Positions 1 through 5,966 of a stretch of DNA of 8,691 bases are shown piece by piece. The notes below the pieces were generated by a model, which was given only the letters and a program-made list of their open reading frames with translations, was not told the DNA's origin and did not search any database. This DNA comes from an uncultured Gemmatimonadaceae bacterium. GTDB taxonomy: Bacteria; Gemmatimonadota; Gemmatimonadetes; Gemmatimonadales; Gemmatimonadaceae. The stretch is from NCBI GenBank assembly GCA_955652265.1, contig CATPBD010000255.1, forward strand, positions 1 through 8,691, given 5' to 3'. The translations under genes and the position numbers were made by a program. Within the stretch, counting starts at the first letter, position 1. Every line of letters begins with the position of its first letter.

Positions 1-264
1 CACTGAGCCGAACGAACCGCTCTGGACGAGCATCGCGCCGGGAACCTCGCGCAATGCGTCGGTGACTCTCGCAACTCCGCGTGCACGGAGATCCTCGCCC
101 AGGAGAACAGTGACGGCCTGGGTAAGCGTACTCGCCGGACGCGGGACCTTGGAGGCCGACACCACGACGGTGTCGAGGTGAGTGGTGTCCCTGTTTTGAG
201 CAGCCGCCGACTTCACGGGCACCGCTACGAAAGCGAGGACGGCAAAGAGAGTTTGGCGATTCAT
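1..264 (-). CDS. btuB: TonB-dependent outer-membrane receptor, BtuB-like (N-terminal part, cut by window edge)
   Basis: Only the first 88 codons are inside the window; the frame is open to base 1. Translation from the ATG at 264 gives a Sec signal peptide (MNRQTLFAVLAFVAVPVKSA, probable cleavage in the following AAQ region). A TonB box-like segment comes next (LDTVVVSAS, residues 30-38; E. coli BtuB has DTLVVTA here). The start of a plug domain follows (about residues 45-88), with the typical pattern of a Val-Thr-Val strand, then a helix ending in LREVPG. Such receptors bind a scarce substrate outside the cell and import it through a beta-barrel using TonB energy. It starts 25 bases after the btuD stop codon and is the fourth gene below a cobalamin riboswitch, so cobalamin or another corrinoid is the likely substrate. 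I see no clear ribosome-binding site. The family call is firm; the B12 specificity rests on context. Confidence 0.85.
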   Translation of the reverse strand, partial: MNRQTLFAVLAFVAVPVKSAAAQNRDTTHLDTVVVSASKVPRPASTLTQAVTVLLGEDLRARGVARVTDALREVPGAMLVQSGSFGSV

Positions 265-289
265 GGTCGTGAGAGCGTCAGGGGTTTTG

Positions 290-1078
290 TCAGAGTGTGA
301 GGGGACGACGCAGCGGAACGAGCGCGGGGGCGCCGATGGCGGGATCACGCGTGATTACGACAGGCCATCCATAGATGGCTTCGAGCCGGTCCGCTTTCAT
401 CACATCAGTGGGCGCGCCGCTGATGGCGATCTTTCCCTCGTTGAGAAGCACGATCGTGTCGGCGAAGCGCGCGACCAGATTCAGCTGATGACTTACTAGC
501 AGCACCGCGAGCCCTGAGCGCGCGAGCGACGAAAGCAGCTCGAAGATCGCCATCTCGTGCGCGACGTCGAGAAAGGTCGTGGGTTCATCGAGAACGAGAG
601 CCGGCGCTTTCTGCGCGAGCGCACGGGCTATGCGCACACGCTGCCACTCTCCGCCCGATAGTGCGTCAGTGTCTCGATCCGCGAGATCCGTCACGCCCGC
701 TTGTCCCAACGCGTCGGTAACCGCGGTGTCGTCGACTTTGGTAGCTGCCCGCCACAGTCCAAGGTGCGGATAGCGGCCCATTCCGACGTACTCTCGCACC
801 TGAATTGGGAATGTCGTCTCTTCGCGCTGCGGAACTACGGCGACGCGCCGTGCCAGCTCGGTTAGCGAGAGCGTCCTCACGTCGCTGTCCGCGACAGCAA
901 CTGACCCCTTCACGACATCCGCCCGACCCAGGAGCGCCCTCACGATAGAGCTCTTCCCAGAGCCGTTGGGACCCGCCAGGGCAGTGAGCTTCCCCCGAGC
1001 TGCGACAAAGGTCACGCCGTCGACAGCGTTTCTGCCCGAGCGCGGATACGAGACCACGAGATCGGATACCCTGATCAC
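290..1078 (-). CDS. btuD: Cobalamin/iron-type ABC transporter ATP-binding protein (BtuD/FecE family)
   Basis: This 262-residue cytoplasmic ATPase powers the BtuC-type permease. All ABC motifs are present: Walker A GPNGSGKSS at 36-44, Q-loop Gln84 (VVPQ), signature LSGGEWQRVRIARAL at 140-154, Walker B LVLDEPTT at 161-168, D-loop Asp171 and switch His197 (VSHQ). Size and spacing fit the FecE/BtuD/FhuC class. The start is the GTG at 1078, whose bases overlap the permease stop as GTGA. The frame stays open for another 134 codons upstream, but that part is a low-complexity Arg/Ser/Cys-rich shadow of the permease gene, and normal family homology begins only at VIRVSDLVV. There is no good Shine-Dalgarno sequence before the GTG, so translational coupling to btuC is likely. 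As in all such importers, substrate specificity comes from the binding protein rather than this subunit. Confidence 0.95.
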   Translation of the reverse strand: MIRVSDLVVSYPRSGRNAVDGVTFVAARGKLTALAGPNGSGKSSIVRALLGRADVVKGSVAVADSDVRTLSLTELARRVAVVPQREETTFPIQVREYVGMGRYPHLGLWRAATKVDDTAVTDALGQAGVTDLADRDTDALSGGEWQRVRIARALAQKAPALVLDEPTTFLDVAHEMAIFELLSSLARSGLAVLLVSHQLNLVARFADTIVLLNEGKIAISGAPTDVMKADRLEAIYGWPVVITRDPAIGAPALVPLRRPLTL

Positions 1079-2064
1079 GCGGAGCGTCTCAGCTGCACGA
1101 GAAAAAAGGGCACACCGAGAAGCGCGGTGATAGCTCCCAACGGCAGCTCCGTTGGGGCTGCCACGGTTCGCGCCGCCAGATCTGCGGCGACGACGAGCGT
1201 TGCTCCGACCAGTCCGGAAGCGACAATGAGCGGACGATGTGCCCTGAGCCCCAGGCGCCGCGCAATGTGCGGAACCACGAGGCCTACGAATCCGATGAGA
1301 CCCGCCGCCGCCACAGTTGCTGCAGCAAGAAGCGCGGCGATCAGAAATACGCGTCGGCCGGATTTCTCGGCATCGATACCCAGGGACGCCGCGGTCTCTT
1401 CGCCCAGAGAGAGGACATCGATCTCTCTGGCCCAGTAGACGAGCGCACCACCGGCAGCGAGGATGCTCAGGGCAAGCCACCCAACCCGCTGCCAGTTTGC
1501 ATCGGCCGCGGAGCCCATCATCCAGAAGAGTGCGCCGCGCACAGTATTGGGTTCAGCGCTCGCCAGCGCGACCATGATCGTCGCGTTGGCGAAAGCGCCG
1601 ACGATCACGCCCGCGATAAGCAGGGCGCGGAGATCCGCTCTCGCTCCCCGCGCTCCCACACGGCTGACTGCCAGAGCCACCGATACCGCGCCGACAGACC
1701 CCGCGAATGCGGCCAGGGTTACCAGGACATCGCTCGTGAATCCCAGCGCAAACGCGATGACGGCTCCGACCGCCGCACCACCAGATACGCCGAGGAGATA
1801 CGGTTCGGCCAGCGGATTTCGCAGGGATCCCTGAAGCGCCGCGCCGCTCGCCCCAAGACCCGCCCCGACAAGCGCGCCGAGCATCACGCGCGGTAGTCTC
1901 AAGTCACGCACGATGGCGAGGGCGGTAGGATCGCCGCGACCGCGTAGCGCCGCGAACACCGCGGCGAGCGGAACCGATACCGCTCCCCGAGCGACCGCGA
2001 TCGCTGCGATTCCGAGAAGCGCGGCAACGAGCAGCAGCCAATACCATCCTCTGAAGCGTGTCAA
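1075..2064 (-). CDS. btuC: Cobalamin ABC transporter permease (BtuC/FecCD family)
   Basis: This 329-residue polytopic inner-membrane protein is the normal length for FecCD/BtuC permeases, which form a homodimeric channel with about ten helices per subunit. Family hallmarks are visible: LRLPRV at 55-60, the strongly conserved GSLRNPLAEPYLLGVSGGA at 79-97, the cytoplasmic coupling segment EETAASLGID at 222-231 that contacts the ATPase, GFVGLVVPHIARRL at 258-271, and the C-terminal LPLGAITALLGVPFFLVQL at 307-325. The start is a TTG at 2064 that overlaps the stop of btuF as TTGA; it gives a short positively charged N-terminus followed at once by the first membrane helix. The upstream Shine-Dalgarno is weak, again suggesting coupling. 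B12 as substrate is inferred from the riboswitch and neighbours; the fold is shared with iron-siderophore and heme permeases. Confidence 0.95.
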   Translation of the reverse strand: MTRFRGWYWLLLVAALLGIAAIAVARGAVSVPLAAVFAALRGRGDPTALAIVRDLRLPRVMLGALVGAGLGASGAALQGSLRNPLAEPYLLGVSGGAAVGAVIAFALGFTSDVLVTLAAFAGSVGAVSVALAVSRVGARGARADLRALLIAGVIVGAFANATIMVALASAEPNTVRGALFWMMGSAADANWQRVGWLALSILAAGGALVYWAREIDVLSLGEETAASLGIDAEKSGRRVFLIAALLAAATVAAAGLIGFVGLVVPHIARRLGLRAHRPLIVASGLVGATLVVAADLAARTVAAPTELPLGAITALLGVPFFLVQLRRSA

Positions 2065-3005
2065 CGCAACGCGCCTGGGTGGAGGAGATTCGCAAGCGAG
2101 ACAGCCGCTTCGCCGAGTCTCACAGAGGGTCGAGCGACGAGGAGCGTGTCGACCACAAAGATCTTGTCATCGCGGGCCGCGCGGACTATTCGCCAGCGAC
2201 TATCGGACGTGATCTGGGCCTTTCCGACCGGCCCCGCCAAAATGAAGTCCGGATTTCTGCGTGCTATGTCTTCGAGAGAGATCTCCGCGGACGGACCACG
2301 GATGTCCGCGTATACGTTTTTTCCGCCGGCGATGTCCACCAGCTCGTTCATGAAGCTGCCGGCTCCGATTGTGATTATCGGAGCGTCCCAGATGTGCCAG
2401 AAGACGCTGGGCCGCGGCAGCCTCGCTGTGGCGGAGCGGACGCTGTCGAGCGTGCGATATACGGAATCGACAACGGCCTTTGCCCGTATCGAATCACGCA
2501 GTATCGCGCCCAATAATTGGACTGTCCGTCGGAAATCGGAGATGTGATCGATTTTGATCGACAGGGTGTTCACGCCGGCTGCGCGGAGGCGGGAGGCAGC
2601 GGGACGATTGTCCTGACTCGCGTAGAGAATCACGAGGTCCGGATGCGAGGCGAGCACCGCCTCGACATTGGGACGGATCCCATCTCCAAGCGACGGGATC
2701 AGCTTCGCGGAATCGGGCCACAGGTCGTACTTCGTGCGCCCAATGAGTCGCGACCCCGCACCCAGGGTGAATAGAATCTCTGTCGTCGCCGGATTGAGGG
2801 AGACGATGCGAGTCGGTGGGGCGCCAACCCGGACGAGATCACCGAAGTCATCGCTCGCAGCACCAGACTGAGTGCGCGAATCGCGGCACGCGGCGATTGC
2901 GAGCGCGAGTGCCATGCAAGCTGATCGGGTGCTGAAAAACAAAACGGACACTCCTCCCAGAGGAATGCCCGCAACGAGCACGCGCCAAAGACGCCTGACC
3001 GCCAC
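2061..3005 (-). CDS. btuF: Cobalamin-binding periplasmic lipoprotein (BtuF-like)
   Basis: A class III substrate-binding protein. The mature part opens with PPTRIVSLNPATTEILFTLG and continues with GDGIRPNVEAVLASHPDLVI, the usual BtuF/FecB lobe-1 pattern. A long linking helix and a second lobe containing GSFMNELVDIAGGKNVYADI follow. It would capture cobalamin in the periplasm and deliver it to the BtuC permease. A lipobox-like sequence AIAAC (Cys codon at 2888-2886) suggests it is a lipoprotein. The start is uncertain. The GTG at 3005 has a strong GGGGGAGG five bases upstream and sits next to the riboswitch, so I use it. A TTG at 2942 has its own GGGAGGAG eight bases upstream and would give a textbook 18-residue lipoprotein signal (MFFSTRSACMALALAIAAC). 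A GTG at 3011 is in frame but lies inside the Shine-Dalgarno itself. The stop overlaps the btuC start by four bases. Confidence 0.92.
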   Translation of the reverse strand: MAVRRLWRVLVAGIPLGGVSVLFFSTRSACMALALAIAACRDSRTQSGAASDDFGDLVRVGAPPTRIVSLNPATTEILFTLGAGSRLIGRTKYDLWPDSAKLIPSLGDGIRPNVEAVLASHPDLVILYASQDNRPAASRLRAAGVNTLSIKIDHISDFRRTVQLLGAILRDSIRAKAVVDSVYRTLDSVRSATARLPRPSVFWHIWDAPIITIGAGSFMNELVDIAGGKNVYADIRGPSAEISLEDIARRNPDFILAGPVGKAQITSDSRWRIVRAARDDKIFVVDTLLVARPSVRLGEAAVSLANLLHPGALR

Positions 3006-3023
3006 CAGCACCTCCCCCGAGGT
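3003..3023 (-). promoter_or_regulatory. btuF ribosome-binding site inside a small hairpin
   Basis: On the minus strand ACCTC (3023-3019), GGGG (3018-3015) and GAGGT (3014-3010) form a five-pair stem with a four-base loop. Its 3' arm and loop contain the Shine-Dalgarno GGGGGAGG for the GTG at 3005. A hairpin hiding the ribosome-binding site just downstream of a cobalamin riboswitch is the layout expected for translational control. The complementarity is seen directly; its regulatory role is inferred. Confidence 0.5.
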
Positions 3024-3036
3024 TCTGCGAAAGTGG

Positions 3037-3190
3037 CGCGGACGAAAGTCGTCTCCTGGCTTCGGGCCGCGGGACTCACCTTCCCGGCCGCTCCAGCGGC
3101 CAGTGGCGTTTTCGAGTCTGCGTTAGTGCCCGTTACAGTGGCGGGGCCGCACCGGCTTCACACCGGTTTCCGTGGCTCCCGTCCGCGATC
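3037..3190 (-). promoter_or_regulatory. Cobalamin (B12) riboswitch
   Basis: The minus strand carries the landmarks of the cobalamin aptamer (Rfam family Cobalamin) in the right order. The segment ACCGGTGTGAAGCCGGT forms a five-pair hairpin and is followed by GCGGCCCCGCCACTGTAACG. The B12-box region GCCACTG then leads into a perfect six-pair hairpin, GGCCGC TGGA GCGGCC (3101-3086), followed by GGGAAGG. The conserved 3' end CGAAGCCAGGAGAC stops at 3051. A closing helix is plausible between CGCGGAC (3187-3181) and its exact complement GTCCGCG (3043-3037). The RNA senses adenosylcobalamin or a related corrinoid and should repress btuF-btuC-btuD-btuB when it is bound. I see no U-tract terminator after it, so control of translation initiation is more likely than attenuation. 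The outer limits are approximate. Confidence 0.93.
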
Positions 3191-3205
3191 GATTGTCTGG
3201 CGAAG

Positions 3206-4165
3206 CTATCTACGCCGAAGTGCCTGCGCAAGCGCGACCACCATTGTGCCCCCAATCACGAGCGTGATGGCAACCATGTATCGCGGATCGATGGCTCGCG
3301 TTGTCGCGGGCGCGGGAAGGTCGACCACCGCCACTGAGTTCTCTGGCATGTCGGAGGCGAGAAAGCGCCGAAAGTTGCGCTCGTCCACCGTGACCTGGTC
3401 CATCTCACGAAGATGCGGGCCGGTGACGCTGCCGGCCTTCTCCTCGATCAGAATCTCGTAAATCCCCGTCTCTTTCTCGAGCGGAAGCGCCAATGGAAAA
3501 GACTTCGCCGGGAGTGAGTATGAAAACGAAAGCTGCTTGATTCCGGGCGCGATGGGCGCGTAAACGCTCACCACTCCGTGCGCGTAAGAAACCGCGTTGG
3601 CGGGAATGTCGCCCTGACTGACGCGAAAATTGGTGGCGCCAGGCGTCACGTGGTTTTGCCACGTCGCGTCTTTCGGCGTGTCGCTCGCGGCGATGCGAGT
3701 GACGGAAGAGTCATTGGAAAGGTCGTAGACCTCGACGACCGACCGCAATCCGTTGGCATCTACCGCCGACACCACAACGTGGTGCCCACGGAGACTCATC
3801 GGCACCCGACGTGATGTTGTGTCGAAAACCGTAACCCCGCCGTCGTCGCCGCTTACCCTGCCTTCAGCGAGAGGCGGCGTGAAGTACGCGATCCCCTGGT
3901 AAGAGGCAGAAACGAAGTAGATCGCGTCCTCGCTCCCCGTGCGCACGTAGTTGAACGTGTACCGGCCCCGCGAATCGGATTTTACCGAGTCGAGCGGACC
4001 CGCCCGGTCAGGTCCGACGCGGTGGAGAACAACCAACACGCCACTGACGGAGTCCATTCTACGGTTGCCGGGACGTACGATTCGCCCGGACACCTGTTGC
4101 TGAACTGTAGGGAGAGCGGCCTGCAGGAACAGCAGGGCCGCCAGCTTACATATTGAACTTCCCAA
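3206..4165 (-). CDS. Unrecognised membrane-anchored periplasmic protein with carboxypeptidase-regulatory-like domain
   Basis: About 319 residues if read from the TTG at 4165. The N-terminus (ICKLAALLFLQAALPTVQQQ) looks like a signal peptide. Residues about 25-105 (VSGRIVRP... to YFTPPL) resemble the carboxypeptidase-D regulatory-like beta-sandwich, with a surface-exposed Ser/Asp/Gly-rich turn (DSVKSDSRGRYTF). The next ~190 residues are beta-rich with no catalytic motif that I recognise and include IAPGIKQLSFSYSLPAKS (205-222). One membrane helix near 298-315 is followed by a terminal RRR, so most of the protein should face the periplasm with a tiny cytoplasmic tail. Its first 20 bases overlap the end of the DUF151 gene, so co-transcription with it is likely. 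The start is uncertain: no good Shine-Dalgarno is seen, and the frame is open much further upstream, but that part is a shadow of the neighbour. The function is unknown. Confidence 0.75.
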   Translation of the reverse strand: MGSSICKLAALLFLQAALPTVQQQVSGRIVRPGNRRMDSVSGVLVVLHRVGPDRAGPLDSVKSDSRGRYTFNYVRTGSEDAIYFVSASYQGIAYFTPPLAEGRVSGDDGGVTVFDTTSRRVPMSLRGHHVVVSAVDANGLRSVVEVYDLSNDSSVTRIAASDTPKDATWQNHVTPGATNFRVSQGDIPANAVSYAHGVVSVYAPIAPGIKQLSFSYSLPAKSFPLALPLEKETGIYEILIEEKAGSVTGPHLREMDQVTVDERNFRRFLASDMPENSVAVVDLPAPATTRAIDPRYMVAITLVIGGTMVVALAQALRRR

Positions 4166-4661
4166 AGTCTTCGGGGCGCAAGTTCTCGAGATACTCTTTG
4201 AGCTGATCGGCGGACATTTCCTCCGATGGCTCGGCGAGTGTCTCGGGCGGGGTCTGACCTTCCTCGAGAAGGAGCGCCGTGAGGAGACTTTCCTGCGCGA
4301 AGATCGGCGCCTCGAACCTGAGCGCGATTGCGATGCTGTCGGAAGGACGAGCGTCGATGTGCACTGCGCCTGAGCTGCGGGAGATGTGCAACTCGGCGAA
4401 AAAGGTTCGATTCTCGACCTTGGTGATGTGGACGCGCCGCAGCGTCCCGCCCATTCCGATGATGAGATTCTTGCAAAGATCGTGTGTGAGCGGGCGCTCA
4501 CGCTTGAGCTTGTTCATCTCGATCACGATCGACTCCGCCTCTGGCTGCCCGATCCAGATCGGCAGCAGGCGCGCGCCTCCCTTCTCCTGCAGTATCACCA
4601 CGTAGGAGTTCGTGGAACGGTCGAGACCGAGCCGCATCACTTCGACTTCGACGAGTTGCAT
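4146..4661 (-). CDS. Bifunctional nuclease family protein (DUF151)
   Basis: A 171-residue soluble protein of the BFN/DUF151 family (Pfam PF02577). The signature blocks are LLPIWIGQPEAESIVIEMN (32-50), the THDLCKNLI segment (59-67), HIDARPSDSIAIALRF (101-116) and the acidic C-terminal tail ending LENLRPEDFGKF (158-169). Plant members have been reported to have RNase and DNase activity; the role of the bacterial proteins is poorly defined, so the nuclease name is by family only. The ATG at 4661 is well supported because homology starts at once (MQLVEVEVMRLGLD). No Shine-Dalgarno precedes it, and a -10-like element ends six bases upstream (see the separate entry), suggesting a leaderless message. 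It lies 85 bases after the metK stop codon, beyond a terminator, and overlaps the downstream periplasmic-protein gene. Confidence 0.93.
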   Translation of the reverse strand: MQLVEVEVMRLGLDRSTNSYVVILQEKGGARLLPIWIGQPEAESIVIEMNKLKRERPLTHDLCKNLIIGMGGTLRRVHITKVENRTFFAELHISRSSGAVHIDARPSDSIAIALRFEAPIFAQESLLTALLLEEGQTPPETLAEPSEEMSADQLKEYLENLRPEDFGKFNM

Positions 4662-4667
4662 GAATTC

Positions 4668-4673
4668 AAGTTA
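4668..4673 (-). promoter_or_regulatory. Candidate -10 element for a leaderless DUF151 transcript
   Basis: The minus strand reads TAACTT GAATTC ATG, which puts a TANNNT hexamer exactly at -12 to -7 if the A of the start codon is +1. This is the arrangement reported for leaderless genes in several phyla. No Shine-Dalgarno is present, and a terminator stem-loop lies about 20 bases further upstream, so a promoter is needed in this short gap. No convincing -35 hexamer is visible. The call rests on spacing only. Confidence 0.4.
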
Positions 4674-4693
4674 ACGTTCTGACGGGAAAGTGG

Positions 4694-4724
4694 AAAAGCT
4701 GGCCACCTCGGGCGGCCAGCTTTG
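4694..4724 (-). terminator. Stem-loop terminator after metK
   Basis: A perfect ten-base inverted repeat, AAAGCTGGCC (4695-4704) and GGCCAGCTTT (4714-4723), flanks a nine-base loop. It begins 23 bases after the metK stop codon. Read on the minus strand, the stem is GC-rich in its upper part and ends in CTTTTCC, giving a short U-run partly inside the stem. It fits a Rho-independent terminator closing the PTS-metK unit, although the U-tract is modest. Being nearly symmetric, it could also act on plus-strand transcripts, but no plus-strand gene is present. Confidence 0.75.
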
Positions 4725-4746
4725 TTACACCCGGAGGAGCAGAACG

Positions 4747-5913
4747 CTACCGGCCGTCGATGGCTTTCCTCAAATCCGCCACCCGGTCCAGCCGCTCCCA
4801 CGTAAAGAGCGTTCCCTTGCCGTTCTTCTTCGGAGCGCGCCCGAAGTGTCCGTAAGACGAGGTAGGGCTGTAGATAGGCTTTCTGAGATCGAGAGCCTCT
4901 ATGATTCCCTTGGGCGTGAGGTCGAACACCTTCCGGACCGCCTTCAGGATTGCAGTTTCGGGAACGGTGTTGGTGCCGAAGGTATCGATGTTGACGGAAA
5001 CCGGTTCGGCGACTCCGATCGCGTAAGCCACCTGAACCTCGCAGCGGCGCGCCAGCTTGGCTCCGACGATGTTCTTCGCGACCCAGCGGGCAGCATAGCA
5101 GGCCGAGCGATCGACCTTCGACGGATCCTTGCCGCTGAACGCGCCGCCGCCGTGACGGCCCATGCCGCCGTAAGTGTCGACGATGATCTTGCGGCCAGTG
5201 AGCCCGGCGTCGCCCTGAGGACCTCCGATCACGAAACGTCCGGTAGGATTGATATGGAACTTGATAGTTTTGTCGCGCAGCTCTTTCGGGATCACCGGCT
5301 CGATGACCTCGGCGATGATCACCTCGCGGAGCCTCTTGGTGGAGATATCCTCCGAGTGCTGCGTCGAGACGACCACGGTCTCGACACCTATGGGAATGGA
5401 GTCCTCGTATAGAACCGTGACCTGCGCTTTGCCGTCGGGTCGGACCCAGCCTCCATCCTTCGACCGGCGGAACGCGGCCAGTCGCTCGGTGAGACGGTGC
5501 GCGAGCTGGATTGGCATCGGCATCAATTCTTCCGTCTCGTCGCTGGCGTAGCCGAACATCATGCCCTGATCGCCGGCCCCGCCGTGATCTACGCCCTGGG
5601 CGATGTCCGGCGACTGCTTGTCGATGGTGCTGATGACGGCGCAGGTCTTGGAATCGAATCCCATGCCGGCGTCATTGTATCCGATCCGATCGATCGTCGA
5701 GCGCACGATCTCGGGAACGTTGACGTATGTCTTGGTGGTGATCTCGCCCGCGACGCAGGCGAGTCCGGTTGTTACGAGTGTCTCACAGGCGACGCGCGCC
5801 AGAGGATCGTCTGCCAGTATTGCGTCGAGTATGGCGTCCGAGATCGCGTCCGCGACCTTGTCAGGATGACCTTCGGTTACGGATTCGGACGTGAACAGAT
5901 GTCGATCGAGCAC
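4747..5913 (-). CDS. metK: S-adenosylmethionine synthetase (methionine adenosyltransferase)
   Basis: A complete 388-residue cytoplasmic enzyme that makes S-adenosylmethionine from ATP and methionine, releasing phosphate and pyrophosphate. The length matches bacterial MetK (about 384 in E. coli). Diagnostic motifs are [13 protein letters not shown] at 7-19 with the ATP-binding His and Asp, the loop-proximal [13 protein letters not shown] at 111-123, [20 protein letters not shown] at 227-246, and the P-loop-like [17 protein letters not shown] at 255-271. The start is a GTG at 5913 with a good Shine-Dalgarno (AGAGGA) five bases upstream. It lies 53 bases downstream of the Enzyme I stop with no evident terminator or S-box/SAM-type riboswitch in between, so read-through from the PTS genes is likely. 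A stem-loop terminator follows it. Confidence 0.98.
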   Translation of the reverse strand: MLDRHLFTSESVTEGHPDKVADAISDAILDAILADDPLARVACETLVTTGLACVAGEITTKTYVNVPEIVRSTIDRIGYNDAGMGFDSKTCAVISTIDKQSPDIAQGVDHGGAGDQGMMFGYASDETEELMPMPIQLAHRLTERLAAFRRSKDGGWVRPDGKAQVTVLYEDSIPIGVETVVVSTQHSEDISTKRLREVIIAEVIEPVIPKELRDKTIKFHINPTGRFVIGGPQGDAGLTGRKIIVDTYGGMGRHGGGAFSGKDPSKVDRSACYAARWVAKNIVGAKLARRCEVQVAYAIGVAEPVSVNIDTFGTNTVPETAILKAVRKVFDLTPKGIIEALDLRKPIYSPTSSYGHFGRAPKKNGKGTLFTWERLDRVADLRKAIDGR

Positions 5914-5966
5914 GAAATTCCTCTGGGGAATATGAGGATGATCGGTGGCAACGGTCGCACGCCGTA

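Noticed and set aside
1079..1480. Open frame extending the ABC ATPase by 134 residues upstream to 1480
   Set aside because: The extension is Arg/Ser/Cys-rich low-complexity sequence lying antiphase inside btuC, and family homology begins at the GTG at 1078.
4166..4501. Open frame extending the periplasmic protein by 112 residues upstream to 4501
   Set aside because: It lies entirely within the well-supported DUF151 gene in another frame, is Ser/Arg-rich, and would bury the signal peptide internally.
4690..5412. Plus-strand open frame of 240 residues opposite metK
   Set aside because: It is the complement of highly conserved metK coding sequence and its product resembles no protein family; long antisense frames are common in GC-rich genes.
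5914..5966. Possible SAM-responsive riboswitch or separate promoter before metK
   Set aside because: The 53-base gap is too short for a SAM-I aptamer, shows none of its conserved segments, and has no well-spaced -35/-10 pair.
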